NCBI RefSeq assembly: GCF_003726035.1
Contig: NZ_QICD01000011.1
Coordinates: 16,464 to 80,463, forward strand
DNA length: 64,000 nucleotides
DNA from: Paraeggerthella hongkongensis
GTDB lineage: Bacteria > Actinomycetota > Coriobacteriia > Coriobacteriales > Eggerthellaceae
Direction of reading: 5' to 3'
In this document: positions 52,465 through 60,703 of the stretch, one piece after another
How the letters are laid out: each line of letters starts with the position of its first letter
How positions within the stretch are numbered: the first letter of the stretch is position 1
Translations under genes and position numbers: made by a program
Notes under the pieces: generated by a model
What the model was told of the DNA's origin: nothing
The model's database searches: none
Seen by the model: only the letters and a program-made list of their open reading frames with translations

Positions 52465-53557
52465 CGATAGCAGTCTCTTTTCGGTCGAACGTACGACGTG
52501 CGACAGCTTGGGGGCGGCGGTTTCCCGTACGGTTCTCACGCAGGTGCAGCACGCGCTTCCCCTGTGCGAGCGGCCTTACGCCTCTCTTGGGGAGGCGTGC
52601 GGCCTATCGGAAGGCGAGGCGTACTGCATCGTGGAGTCGCTTCGATCGGAAGGGATCGTTCGCCGTATCGGTGCGAGTTTCGAATCTTCTCGTCTCGGAT
52701 ACGCATCGACGCTTGTCGCATTGGCGGTTGCTTCCGATGAGATCGAGCGCGTTGCTGCTTTGGTGGGCGAATATGCGGGCGTCACGCACAGCTACGAACG
52801 CGATAACCGGTACAACCTGTGGTTCACGTTTATCGCGCGCGGCGTGTTGGAGCGCGATGCCGAACTTAAGCGTATCGTAGCTGCAACAGGGTGCGACGAC
52901 TGCCTCGTGCTTCCTGCGCGCCGGCTGTTCAAGATAAACGTTGCGTTCGATGTGACCGAGACGTCGGTCGGCGGCGATCTTGCGCGCGCCGCTGCGAAGC
53001 CTGCGTCGGCCTACGCGCCTCTCGAGCCGTCCGGCATCGTTGCCGAAGAGCTCGATGCCGCCGACCGTGCGCTGGTTCGCGCCCTGCAGGGAGACCTCGC
53101 TGGCACGTTGCGTCCCTTTGCTCGAGCCGCACAAGTCGCGTCGGAATACGCGAACCGGCCGCTTGGAGAGACGTGGGCGATCGACCGCACGCGGTCGTTG
53201 CTCGAGACCGGAGTTGCCCGTCGTTTCGGCGCCATGGTTCGCCATCGGCGCATGGGCTTCGCCGGCAACGCGATGGGCGTGTGGGACGTGCCCGACGACA
53301 AGGTTCTTTCCGCTGGCGCAGTGTTGGCAGCTCCGTTGCTCGTGAGCCATTGCTACGAACGCCCTCGTTGCATCACGTGGCCGTACAACCTGTATACGAT
53401 GATTCACGGATACGACCGCGCAAGCTGCCAGCGCATGGCAAGCGAACTGCATTTCAACCTTGGCCAGGAAGGCATCAGCGTGCGTCCGCCGCGCTTGCTG
53501 TATTCCACGCGCGAGTTCAAAAAGACGTCAATGCGATACTTCGAGGAGGATCAATGA
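52457..53557 (+). CDS. ahbAB: Fused siroheme decarboxylase AhbA-AhbB
   Basis: Decarboxylates siroheme at C12 and C18. The 366-residue protein contains two AsnC/Lrp-like halves. Residues about 20-165 ([49 protein letters not shown]) resemble AhbA. Residues about 185-360 ([21 protein letters not shown]...[27 protein letters not shown]...[22 protein letters not shown]) resemble AhbB. In sulfate reducers and archaea these are usually two proteins. Homology to transcription factors could mislead, but the gene context fixes the role. It overlaps hemB and hemL. Confidence 0.87.
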   Translation: MHDDSSLFSVERTTCDSLGAAVSRTVLTQVQHALPLCERPYASLGEACGLSEGEAYCIVESLRSEGIVRRIGASFESSRLGYASTLVALAVASDEIERVAALVGEYAGVTHSYERDNRYNLWFTFIARGVLERDAELKRIVAATGCDDCLVLPARRLFKINVAFDVTETSVGGDLARAAAKPASAYAPLEPSGIVAEELDAADRALVRALQGDLAGTLRPFARAAQVASEYANRPLGETWAIDRTRSLLETGVARRFGAMVRHRRMGFAGNAMGVWDVPDDKVLSAGAVLAAPLLVSHCYERPRCITWPYNLYTMIHGYDRASCQRMASELHFNLGQEGISVRPPRLLYSTREFKKTSMRYFEEDQ

Positions 53558-54876
53558 AAGTCGCCGCTCTTTCGCGCAACCGTTCGGCTGCGCTGTTCTC
53601 TGAGGCATGCAGGTGCATACCGGGGGGCGTGAATTCGCCTGTTCGCGCATTTGCGAACGTCGAGGGCGCTCCGGTGTTTTACGAACGTGCTTTCGGAAGC
53701 CGCGTTGTCGACGTGGACGGCAACGAGTACGTTGACTTCATCGGTTCATGGGGTCCCATGATCCTGGGGCATCGCCCCTTGGAGGTCCTTGACGCCGTGC
53801 GCTCCCAGCTTGAGCGGGGCCTGTCGTTCGGCGCACCCTGCGAAGCGGAAGTGCTCCTAGCCGAAAAGGTATGCGCGTTGGTCCCGTGCGCCGAAAGGGC
53901 GCGCATGGTGTCTTCAGGAACCGAAGCCACCATGAGCGCGGTGCGCCTTGCGCGCGGGTTCACGGGCAGGCCCCTCGTGATCAAGTTCGACGGGTGCTAC
54001 CATGGCCACTCCGATGCGCTGCTGGCAAGCGCGGGCAGCGGCGTTGCCACGCTTGGCATACCTGGGACGCCGGGCGTTACCAAAGGTGCTGCACGCGATA
54101 CGCTTGTCGTTGCGTACAACGATCTCGACGCTGTCGAGCGTGTTATGCATGCTCATGAAGGAAAGGTCGCCTGCGTTATCGTAGAGCCTATTGCGGGAAA
54201 CATGGGCGTCGTGCCCCCTGCGGCCGGTTTTCTGGAAGGATTGCGCCGCTTATGCGATCTTTCAGGTTCGCTTTTGATTTTCGATGAAGTGATCAGCGGG
54301 TTTCGCGCAGCGCTCGGCGGCGCTCAGGAACGTTTCGGGGTTCTGCCGGATCTCTGCACGTTGGGGAAGATCATCGGCGGCGGGTTTCCCGTTGGCTGTT
54401 TTGCAGGGCGAGCCGATGTGATGGAGGCTCTTGCCCCCTGCGGCCCGGTGTACCAAGCTGGGACTCTTTCGGGGAATCCTGTTGCCATGGAAGCAGGGCT
54501 CGCCACCCTTGCGGTTCTCGAACGTCCAGGGGTCTATGAAGAGCTTGAGATCAAAGGGCTTCGTCTGGAGACCGGCCTCAAGCAGGCCATTGCCGAAGCG
54601 GGTGCGCCTTGTACCGTGAATCGATCGGGCTCTCTTGCCACGCTGTTCTTCTCGCCCGAGGTCGTTCGCGATTACGAAGTCGCTCGTGCATGCGACATCG
54701 CTGCTTTTTCGCGTTATTTCTCGAGAATGCTCGATCGCGGATTCCTTGTTGCCCCGAGCCAGTTCGAAGGATTGTTTCTTTCTCTTGCTCACTCCAATGA
54801 GGACATCGACGGGTTCGTTCATGCGGCAGCTGAAGTGCTTGCCGAACTGTACGGGGAGAACCGGTCGTCTTTCTGA
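53554..54876 (+). CDS. hemL: Glutamate-1-semialdehyde 2,1-aminomutase
   Basis: PLP-dependent conversion of glutamate-1-semialdehyde to 5-aminolevulinate. The 440-residue aminotransferase-fold protein has PGGVNSPVRAF, SSGTEATMSAVRLARG, the FDGCYHGHSD block, LIFDEVISGFR and PLP Lys272 (TLGKIIGGGFPVG). GAGGAGG precedes the ATG at 53554, which overlaps the ahbAB stop. It is the last protein gene of the operon. There is no intrinsic terminator between its stop and the tRNA-Glu gene 46 bases further on. Confidence 0.96.
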   Translation: MKVAALSRNRSAALFSEACRCIPGGVNSPVRAFANVEGAPVFYERAFGSRVVDVDGNEYVDFIGSWGPMILGHRPLEVLDAVRSQLERGLSFGAPCEAEVLLAEKVCALVPCAERARMVSSGTEATMSAVRLARGFTGRPLVIKFDGCYHGHSDALLASAGSGVATLGIPGTPGVTKGAARDTLVVAYNDLDAVERVMHAHEGKVACVIVEPIAGNMGVVPPAAGFLEGLRRLCDLSGSLLIFDEVISGFRAALGGAQERFGVLPDLCTLGKIIGGGFPVGCFAGRADVMEALAPCGPVYQAGTLSGNPVAMEAGLATLAVLERPGVYEELEIKGLRLETGLKQAIAEAGAPCTVNRSGSLATLFFSPEVVRDYEVARACDIAAFSRYFSRMLDRGFLVAPSQFEGLFLSLAHSNEDIDGFVHAAAEVLAELYGENRSSF

Positions 54877-54922
54877 TCGCATTCAAGAGGCTTTTTTGGA
54901 ACTAGGGTCTCGATGCCTACAA

Positions 54923-54998
54923 GCCCCCATCGTCTAGCGGCCAAGGACGCCGGCCACTCAAGCCGGAAACGGAGATTCGAATCCTCCTGGGGGCACCA
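54923..54998 (+). tRNA. Atypical tRNA-Glu (anticodon CUC) at the end of the heme operon
   Basis: A full cloverleaf can be drawn: acceptor GCCCCCA/TGGGGGC, D arm GTC...GAC with the Glu-type TAGCGGCCAAG loop, anticodon stem CCGGC/GCCGG, T loop TTCGAAT, encoded CCA. The anticodon loop is CACTCAA, so the base before the anticodon (position 33) is A where U is near-universal. The T stem is GGAGA/CCTCC, leaving A53 opposite C61 where G-C is near-invariant. No promoter is seen between hemL and the tRNA. A normal tRNA-Glu(CUC) is at 61897-61973. It may be a tRNA used for tetrapyrrole synthesis or a decaying copy. Confidence 0.82.
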
Positions 54999-55093
54999 CG
55001 CATTCTCCCGGCATGTCCGGGTGCATTCTTTCGTGCTGCCATGCGCGCATAGCGCCGCTTCCGTGAAAAACCCGTCGTTCGCATCCGGTCCAC

Positions 55094-55121
55094 CTTGTTC
55101 TTTCGCGATGACGGCTATACT
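55094..55121 (+). promoter_or_regulatory. Probable promoter of the thiC operon
   Basis: The -10 TATACT (55116-55121) lies 16 bases after CTTGTT (55094-55099). It is placed directly before the TPP riboswitch. Confidence 0.5.
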
Positions 55122-55130
55122 GATCGCGTA

Positions 55131-55242
55131 CCTTTTCATACCGGGGAGCTTGCAGCCGCATCGCGGCCGGGCAGGCTGAGAGGAAGCGCCGACGCACGCT
55201 TCGACCCGAGGAACCTGACATGGGTAATGCCAACGAAGGGAG
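55131..55242 (+). promoter_or_regulatory. TPP riboswitch (THI element)
   Basis: All conserved pieces of the thiamine pyrophosphate aptamer are present in order: ccggggag (55141-55148), GGCTGAGAGGAAG (about 55173-55186), a variable stem, then GAACCTGACATGGGTAATGCCAACGAAGGGA split across 55211-55241. The final AAGGGA pairs in helix P1 with CCTTTT at 55131 and is also the ribosome-binding site of thiC. TPP binding should therefore hide the start directly. Confidence 0.95.
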
Positions 55243-55246
55243 CTTC

Positions 55247-56548
55247 ATGACGCAGATCGATGCGGCACGTGCCGGAACCGTCACGCGCGAAATGGCGATC
55301 GTCGCCGAAAAAGAGGGGCTCGACCCCGAATTCATCCGGGAGGGCGTGGCTGCAGGCCGCATAGCCATTCCCGCGAACATCCATCACGCAAGCCTCTCGC
55401 CTGAAGGCGTAGGCGGCGGGCTTCGCACCAAAGTCAACGTCAACCTGGGCATTTCGGGTGACCTTGCCGACGAAGCCGAAGAGTGGAAAAAGGTCGAAGT
55501 GGCGTTCGAGCTGGGTGCCGAGGCCATCATGGATCTGTCGAACAGCGGCAAGACGCAAGGGTTCCGCACGCGCCTCATCGAGAAGTCGCCGGCCATGATC
55601 GGCACCGTGCCCATGTACGACGCCATCGGCTATCTGGAGAAAGCGCTCGTAGACATCACGGTGGACGACTTCCTGCGCGTGGTTCGCGCGCATGCGGAAG
55701 ACGGCGTGGACTTCGTCACCATCCACGCCGGCATGAACCGACGCACCATCGAGTCGTTTCGCGAAACGGGGCGTCTTACCAACATCGTGAGCCGCGGCGG
55801 GTCGCTCATTTTCGCCTGGATGGAAGCTACGGGCAACGAGAACCCCTTCTACGAGTTCTACGACGACGTGCTGGCCATTTTGCATGAGCACGACGTAACC
55901 ATCAGCATCGGCGACGCCATGCGTCCCGGCTCGACGTTCGATGCGACCGATGCGGGTCAGATCGCCGAGCTTATCGAGATCGGCAAGCTTACGAAGCGCG
56001 CGTGGGACGCCGGCGTGCAGGTGATGGTGGAGGGCCCCGGGCATATGGCGCTCGACGAGATAGCCGCGAACATGAAGCTGGAGAAGCGCCTGTGCCATAA
56101 CGCGCCCTTTTACGTGCTGGGGCCCCTTGTTACGGATATCGCCCCAGGATACGACCATATCACGGCAGCGATCGGCGGCGCGGTCGCTGCCAGCTCGGGA
56201 GCCGATTTCCTCTGCTACGTGACACCCGCCGAGCATCTGCGCCTGCCCGACGTGAACGACGTGCGCGAAGGGCTGGTTGCCACGAAGATAGCCGCCCATG
56301 CCGCCGACATCGCCAAGGGCGTGCCGGGCGCGCGCGACCGCGACAACCTTATGAGCGACGCGCGTCGCCGCGTGGACTGGGAGGGCATGTTCGAGCAGGC
56401 TTTGGATCCGGTCAAGGCGCGCCGTTACTTCGAAAGCGCGCCGCCTTCGACGGACGGCACCTGCACGATGTGCGGTAAGATGTGCGCTATGCGCACGGTG
56501 AACACCATCATGGACGGCATAACCATCGATCTGGGAAAGGAGCTGTGA
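55247..56548 (+). CDS. thiC: Phosphomethylpyrimidine synthase ThiC
   Basis: A radical SAM enzyme that rearranges aminoimidazole ribotide to the thiamine pyrimidine (HMP phosphate). The 433-residue protein has [59 protein letters not shown] and [12 protein letters not shown]. The C-terminal [10 protein letters not shown] (CxxCxxxC) binds the 4Fe-4S cluster. The ATG at 55247 is the start; the frame remains open upstream but runs through the riboswitch. It is of the short ThiC type without the N-terminal extension of proteobacteria. Confidence 0.97.
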   Translation: MTQIDAARAGTVTREMAIVAEKEGLDPEFIREGVAAGRIAIPANIHHASLSPEGVGGGLRTKVNVNLGISGDLADEAEEWKKVEVAFELGAEAIMDLSNSGKTQGFRTRLIEKSPAMIGTVPMYDAIGYLEKALVDITVDDFLRVVRAHAEDGVDFVTIHAGMNRRTIESFRETGRLTNIVSRGGSLIFAWMEATGNENPFYEFYDDVLAILHEHDVTISIGDAMRPGSTFDATDAGQIAELIEIGKLTKRAWDAGVQVMVEGPGHMALDEIAANMKLEKRLCHNAPFYVLGPLVTDIAPGYDHITAAIGGAVAASSGADFLCYVTPAEHLRLPDVNDVREGLVATKIAAHAADIAKGVPGARDRDNLMSDARRRVDWEGMFEQALDPVKARRYFESAPPSTDGTCTMCGKMCAMRTVNTIMDGITIDLGKEL

Positions 56549-57384
56549 TGCAGCCTTTCGCTTTGAAGAACGCACTCGACAATGTGCGGCAGACAACCCC
56601 GCTTGTTCACAGCATCACGAACTACGTGACGGTCAACGATTGCGCGAACGCGCTTCTGGCCATCGGCGCGAGCCCCATCATGAGCGACGAGCCTGCCGAT
56701 GTCGAAGACATCACGGGCGTTTGCGGCGGGTTGGTGCTGAACATCGGGACGTTGAACGAGCGAAGCATCGCCGGCATGTTCGCGGCGGGAGAGCGCGCGA
56801 GCCAGCTGGGCCATCCCATCGTGCTCGATCCGGTGGGGGCGGGGGCATCCTCCCTGCGCACCAAGACGGCGGGGGATTTGCTGGATAATCTGGCCGTGTC
56901 GGTGATACGCGGCAACATGTCCGAAGCGAAGGCGCTTGCCGGCGGCTCGGCCGCTACGCGCGGCGTGGACGTATGCCCCGACGACGCGGTGACCGAGGAC
57001 AATCTGGAGGCAGCTGCTGCGTTCGCCCGGGAATTCGCGGCGAAGACCGGCTGCGTAGTGGCGATTACCGGCGCTATCGATGTCGTGGCCGACGGCGAGC
57101 GCGCCTATGCGATCCGCAACGGCAGCTCGCTCATGGGCCGTGTGACGGGGGCGGGCTGCATGCTCTCGTGCGTGTGCGGGGCGTTCGCAACGGCGAATCC
57201 GGACAACTGCCTGGATGCGACCGTCGCCGCCGTTGCTTCGATGGGGCTGGCAGGCCAGATAGCCCAAGGGCGCATGGGCGGTTTCGACGGCAACGGGTCG
57301 TTTCGCACGTACCTGCTGGATGCGCTGTTCAATTTGGACGGCGATGCGCTGGAGGCGGGCGCCAAGGTCGCCAAGCTGTCCTAG
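56548..57384 (+). CDS. thiM: Hydroxyethylthiazole kinase
   Basis: Phosphorylates the thiazole moiety for salvage. The 278-residue ribokinase-fold protein has VHSITNYVTVNDCANALLAIGASPIM, VLDPVGAGAS, the RGNMSEAKAL block and the catalytic GRVTGAGCMLSCVCGAFA. The start overlaps the thiC stop. Presence of thiM without thiG, thiS or thiH in the window suggests thiazole salvage combined with pyrimidine synthesis. Confidence 0.95.
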   Translation: MQPFALKNALDNVRQTTPLVHSITNYVTVNDCANALLAIGASPIMSDEPADVEDITGVCGGLVLNIGTLNERSIAGMFAAGERASQLGHPIVLDPVGAGASSLRTKTAGDLLDNLAVSVIRGNMSEAKALAGGSAATRGVDVCPDDAVTEDNLEAAAAFAREFAAKTGCVVAITGAIDVVADGERAYAIRNGSSLMGRVTGAGCMLSCVCGAFATANPDNCLDATVAAVASMGLAGQIAQGRMGGFDGNGSFRTYLLDALFNLDGDALEAGAKVAKLS

Positions 57385-57458
57385 CCTTGTACGAGCACGG
57401 CTTGCCGAGCGCCCTATGGCCGGCAAGCCGAGAACGGGAGAAGAGGAAAGGAAGATCG

Positions 57459-58109
57459 ATGTATCCACGTGAGAAGCTGCGCCAGGCATTGGCTCTGTAC
57501 GCGGTCACCGATGACGCATGGCTGGGGGAGCGCGCGCTTTCGGATTGCGTCGAGCAGGCCATCGCCGGCGGCGCGACGTTCGTGCAGCTGCGCGAGAAGG
57601 AGATGCCCCAGATAGCGATGGTGCTGCGTGCTCGCACGATCGCGCCGGTGTGTCGCAAGGCCGGCGTGCCGTTCGTCGTCAACGACGATGTGGAAGTGGC
57701 GCGCATCGTGGAAGCCGACGGCGTGCACGTGGGGCAGGGCGACGCAGCCGTTTCCGATGCTCGTGCGAAGCTGGGGCCCGACGCCATCGTGGGCGTGTCG
57801 GTGCATACGGTGGAGCAGGCTTTGGAAGCTCAAGCCGCGGGCGCGGATTACTTGGGCGTGGGCGCGGTGTTCGGAACGCCCACCAAGGAAGACGCGATCA
57901 TCATGGGCGTGGACGGCCTTGCCGCCATATGCAAGGCCGTGGACATCCCCGTGGTTGCCATTGGCGGGCTGCATGCGGAAACCATTCCCGCATTGGCGGG
58001 GACCGGCGCGGACGGGGCGGCTGTCGTGTCGGCCATCTTCTCGGCCTGCGACATCGAGGCCGCCGCGCGGGACTTGCGCACGACGGTGCGCGAAGCGCTT
58101 GGCGCATAG
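57459..58109 (+). CDS. thiE: Thiamine-phosphate synthase
   Basis: Joins HMP pyrophosphate and thiazole phosphate to thiamine phosphate. The 216-residue TIM barrel has LYAVTDD, QAIAGGATFVQLREKE, VPFVVNDDVEVARIVEADGVHVGQGD, GADYLGVGAVFGTPTKEDA and VAIGGLHAETIPAL. AGGAAAGGAAG precedes the ATG. Confidence 0.96.
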   Translation: MYPREKLRQALALYAVTDDAWLGERALSDCVEQAIAGGATFVQLREKEMPQIAMVLRARTIAPVCRKAGVPFVVNDDVEVARIVEADGVHVGQGDAAVSDARAKLGPDAIVGVSVHTVEQALEAQAAGADYLGVGAVFGTPTKEDAIIMGVDGLAAICKAVDIPVVAIGGLHAETIPALAGTGADGAAVVSAIFSACDIEAAARDLRTTVREALGA

Positions 58110-58130
58110 GTTCGAAAGGAAGGAACAGCC

Positions 58131-58913
58131 ATGAAAGCGGTATTGAGCATAGCTGGATCGGATTCGAGCGGAGGCGCGGGCATCCAGGCCGACATCAAAA
58201 CCATCGCCGCTCACGGCCTGTTCGCCGAAACCGCCATCACGGCGCTCACGGCGCAGAACACCCTGGGCGTCACCGGCGTGGCGGGCGTCGAGCCTGATTT
58301 CGTTACAGCCCAGATCGACGCCGTGTTCGAGGATATTCGCCCGGACGCCGTCAAAATCGGGATGGTGTCTTCGGCTGCCATCATCGAAGCCATTGCGCGC
58401 GCCTTGGCGCGCCATGAAGCGCGCAACGTCGTGGTGGATCCCGTCATGGTGGCCACAAGCGGTGCGCGCCTGATCGACGACGACGCTGCGGTGGCTTTGA
58501 CCGAGCTGCTTTTCCCCTTGGCCGACGTGATCACGCCTAACATGCCTGAAGCTGCGGTGCTTTGCGGTTTCGCCGTGGAAGGGGAGTCCGACATGGAGCG
58601 CGCTGCTCGTTTGCTTGCCGAGCAGAGCGTTGCGGCGGTGCTGGTGAAGGGCGGCCATCGAAGCGATTCAGCCGACGACGTGCTGGCCTTGCCTGACGGG
58701 TCGTTGACTTGGTTTCGCGCGCCGCGCGTGGATACCCGAAACACGCACGGTACGGGATGCACGCTTTCGTCCGCGATTGCATGCGGGCTGGCGCGCAGTT
58801 TGACCGTCGAGCAGGCTGTGCGTTCCGCGAAGGACTACGTGCGCGGCGCCTTGGGGGCGGGCATGAACCTGGGGAAGGGCAGCGGTCCGCTCGATCACAT
58901 GTGGGAGTACTGA
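58131..58913 (+). CDS. thiD: Hydroxymethylpyrimidine/phosphomethylpyrimidine kinase
   Basis: Phosphorylates HMP phosphate to the pyrophosphate. The 260-residue ribokinase-fold protein has AVLSIAGSDSSGGAGIQADIKTIAAHGLFAETAITALTAQNT, VVDPVMVATSGARLI, ITPNMPEAAVL, VLVKGGH and DTRNTHGTGCTLSSAIACGLA. It is the last gene of the riboswitch-controlled operon, closed by a strong hairpin. Confidence 0.96.
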   Translation: MKAVLSIAGSDSSGGAGIQADIKTIAAHGLFAETAITALTAQNTLGVTGVAGVEPDFVTAQIDAVFEDIRPDAVKIGMVSSAAIIEAIARALARHEARNVVVDPVMVATSGARLIDDDAAVALTELLFPLADVITPNMPEAAVLCGFAVEGESDMERAARLLAEQSVAAVLVKGGHRSDSADDVLALPDGSLTWFRAPRVDTRNTHGTGCTLSSAIACGLARSLTVEQAVRSAKDYVRGALGAGMNLGKGSGPLDHMWEY

Positions 58914-58948
58914 TCCTGTCGTTCGTTTTCCGAGCGGCCGGCTGTTCG

Positions 58949-58989
58949 ACTGCGGGGGCGCTGCCGTGTACGGGCGGCGCCCCCGCAGT
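58949..58989. terminator. Hairpin between thiD and the amidohydrolase
   Basis: Arms actgcgggggcgc and gcgcccccgcagt (13 bp) with inner pairing tgccg/cgggc separate convergent genes. The T-run is short, but the stem is very stable. Confidence 0.65.
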
Positions 58990-58995
58990 TGTGTG

Positions 58996-60639
58996 CTAGC
59001 GTTCGTACACGCAGCGACCGCCGACGAAGGTGGCCAGCACACGCGTTTTCTGGATATCGTCTTCTTCGCAGGTCAGCACGTTGCGATCGAGCACGGTCAA
59101 ATCGGCGAGCATGCCTGGTTCGATCGTGCCCAGTTCGCGCTCTCGTCCTGCCGCCGCCGCGCTGCCCTGCGCGTAAGCGCGCAAGGCTTCGGCCATGCTG
59201 ATGCGCTCGGCGGGAAGCCAACCGCCGCAGGGTGCATGCGTTTCCGGGTCCTGCCTGGTCACGGCGGTGTAAAGGACGCTCATGGAATTGACGTCGACCA
59301 CGGGGGAGTCCGTTCCGAATGCCAAGGTTGCTCCTTTGTCCAGCATTGCGCGAAACGGCCACATGAGCGGTACGCGCTCTTGACCCAGATCGCGTTCGGG
59401 ACCGCCGGGGTCAAGCGTGATGTGGGGAGGCTGCACAGCTCCCACCACTTGCAGGTCGGCTAAGCGCTCGATATCGCCCGGCAGGAAGTTCTCCAGATGC
59501 TCCAAGCAGTTGCGCCGCCCGTCCGGAAGCGGGCCGTACGTCGCGCGCGCCTCTTCGAAGAAGTCGAGAGCTGCGTGAATCGCAGCATCGCCGATAGCGT
59601 GGATGCGCACGGGGTAGCCCCTGCTCGCCGCGGCCATGATGTAGGAGCGCATAAGGGCCGGCTCCACCGTAGGCCGCCCGCAGTCGCCCTCGAACTGGGC
59701 GTTCGTATACGGCTCGGTCACCCAAGCGGTATGCTGGCTGGAAACCCCATCGAAGAACTGCTTGAATCCGGGAGCTTGCAGCATCGGTCCCGTGTACGTT
59801 GCGCGCATCGTCTCGAAGCGGCTCATGTCTTCGAGCAGCGTGGGGAACAGATGCACGCGCGCCGTAAGCTCGCCGCGTTCCAGCAGTAAAGCGTGCACGT
59901 CGTCCCGAATGAAATCGAGGCCGGGGCTTGCCATGAGGGACATGTCGCATACGCTGGTCACGCCATTTTCCGCCAAGCGGGCGAAGAACCCGCGGTAGGC
60001 GTCGGCCACTTCCTCGTCGGTGAACGACCCCATGATCTTGGGCATGAGCTCCATGGCCGCCGCTTCGCGCACAATGCCCGTCAGCTCGCCTTCGTCGTCG
60101 CGGTCGTACGATCCTCCCGCCGGCGGCACGCTCGTGCGGTCGAGACCCAGCTCTGCGAGCGCGGCGGAGTTCAGCCACAGCGTATGGGCGTCTCCTGAAT
60201 AGAGAGCGACCGGGCGGGAAGGGAATGCTTCGTCAAGCGACGCTTTCGAGGGCAGAACGGGCGGGTTCCATCGGTACTCGCGCCACCCCTGCGCAAGAAG
60301 CCATCCGCTGGGACGGCTCTTCGAGAACTCGATCATGCGCTGCACGCAATCGGCCTCGTTCTCTCCCAAAAACGTGGTAGCCAGCGGCGAGGCGTAGATG
60401 GCGGAGTGAAAGAAGTGCAGATGGGAGTCGTGGAAACCGGGAGCGACAAGGGCGTCTCCCATGTTGCGGACCGGCGGGAGCTCGCCGCCTTCGTTCTCTT
60501 TCCGAACGAAGGCGTGCACCTCATCGCGCGGCCCCACGGCCACGATGCGGTCTTGGGCGATGGCGATGGCCCCAGGTTTGGCGGCATCGCTGGTCCCTGT
60601 GAACACGTTTTCGCTTTCGATTACCAAATCGATGCGCAC
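58996..60639 (-). CDS. YtcJ-like metal-dependent amidohydrolase
   Basis: A 547-residue amidohydrolase-superfamily protein. It has the N-terminal composite domain (IDLVIESENVFTGTS), the first metal motif HDSHLHFFHS, a central barrel with HAIGDAAIHAALDFF, LEHLENFLPGD and the late Asp in LAFGTDSPVVDV. The C-terminal IEPGMLADLTVLDRNVL closes the fold. The YtcJ/amidohydrolase-3 group has unknown or broad substrates. GTG start with AAAGGAG. No signal peptide. The metallo-hydrolase lies upstream on the same strand, 64 bases away. Confidence 0.85.
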   Translation of the reverse strand: MRIDLVIESENVFTGTSDAAKPGAIAIAQDRIVAVGPRDEVHAFVRKENEGGELPPVRNMGDALVAPGFHDSHLHFFHSAIYASPLATTFLGENEADCVQRMIEFSKSRPSGWLLAQGWREYRWNPPVLPSKASLDEAFPSRPVALYSGDAHTLWLNSAALAELGLDRTSVPPAGGSYDRDDEGELTGIVREAAAMELMPKIMGSFTDEEVADAYRGFFARLAENGVTSVCDMSLMASPGLDFIRDDVHALLLERGELTARVHLFPTLLEDMSRFETMRATYTGPMLQAPGFKQFFDGVSSQHTAWVTEPYTNAQFEGDCGRPTVEPALMRSYIMAAASRGYPVRIHAIGDAAIHAALDFFEEARATYGPLPDGRRNCLEHLENFLPGDIERLADLQVVGAVQPPHITLDPGGPERDLGQERVPLMWPFRAMLDKGATLAFGTDSPVVDVNSMSVLYTAVTRQDPETHAPCGGWLPAERISMAEALRAYAQGSAAAAGRERELGTIEPGMLADLTVLDRNVLTCEEDDIQKTRVLATFVGGRCVYER

Positions 60640-60703
60640 GATCGCGCTCCTTTCGAACGGCGGCTTTCGTGGGCCGCGGCTGTTTCTGCGATGCCGCTCG
60701 ACT

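Noticed and set aside
52457..53557. AsnC/Lrp-type transcription regulator
   Set aside because: The two halves match siroheme decarboxylase AhbA/AhbB, which shares the Lrp fold, and the gene overlaps hemB and hemL in the heme operon.
54891..54922. TTGGAA and TACAAG as a promoter for the tRNA-Glu at 54923
   Set aside because: The -10-like hexamer would overlap the first base of the tRNA, so it cannot start this transcript.
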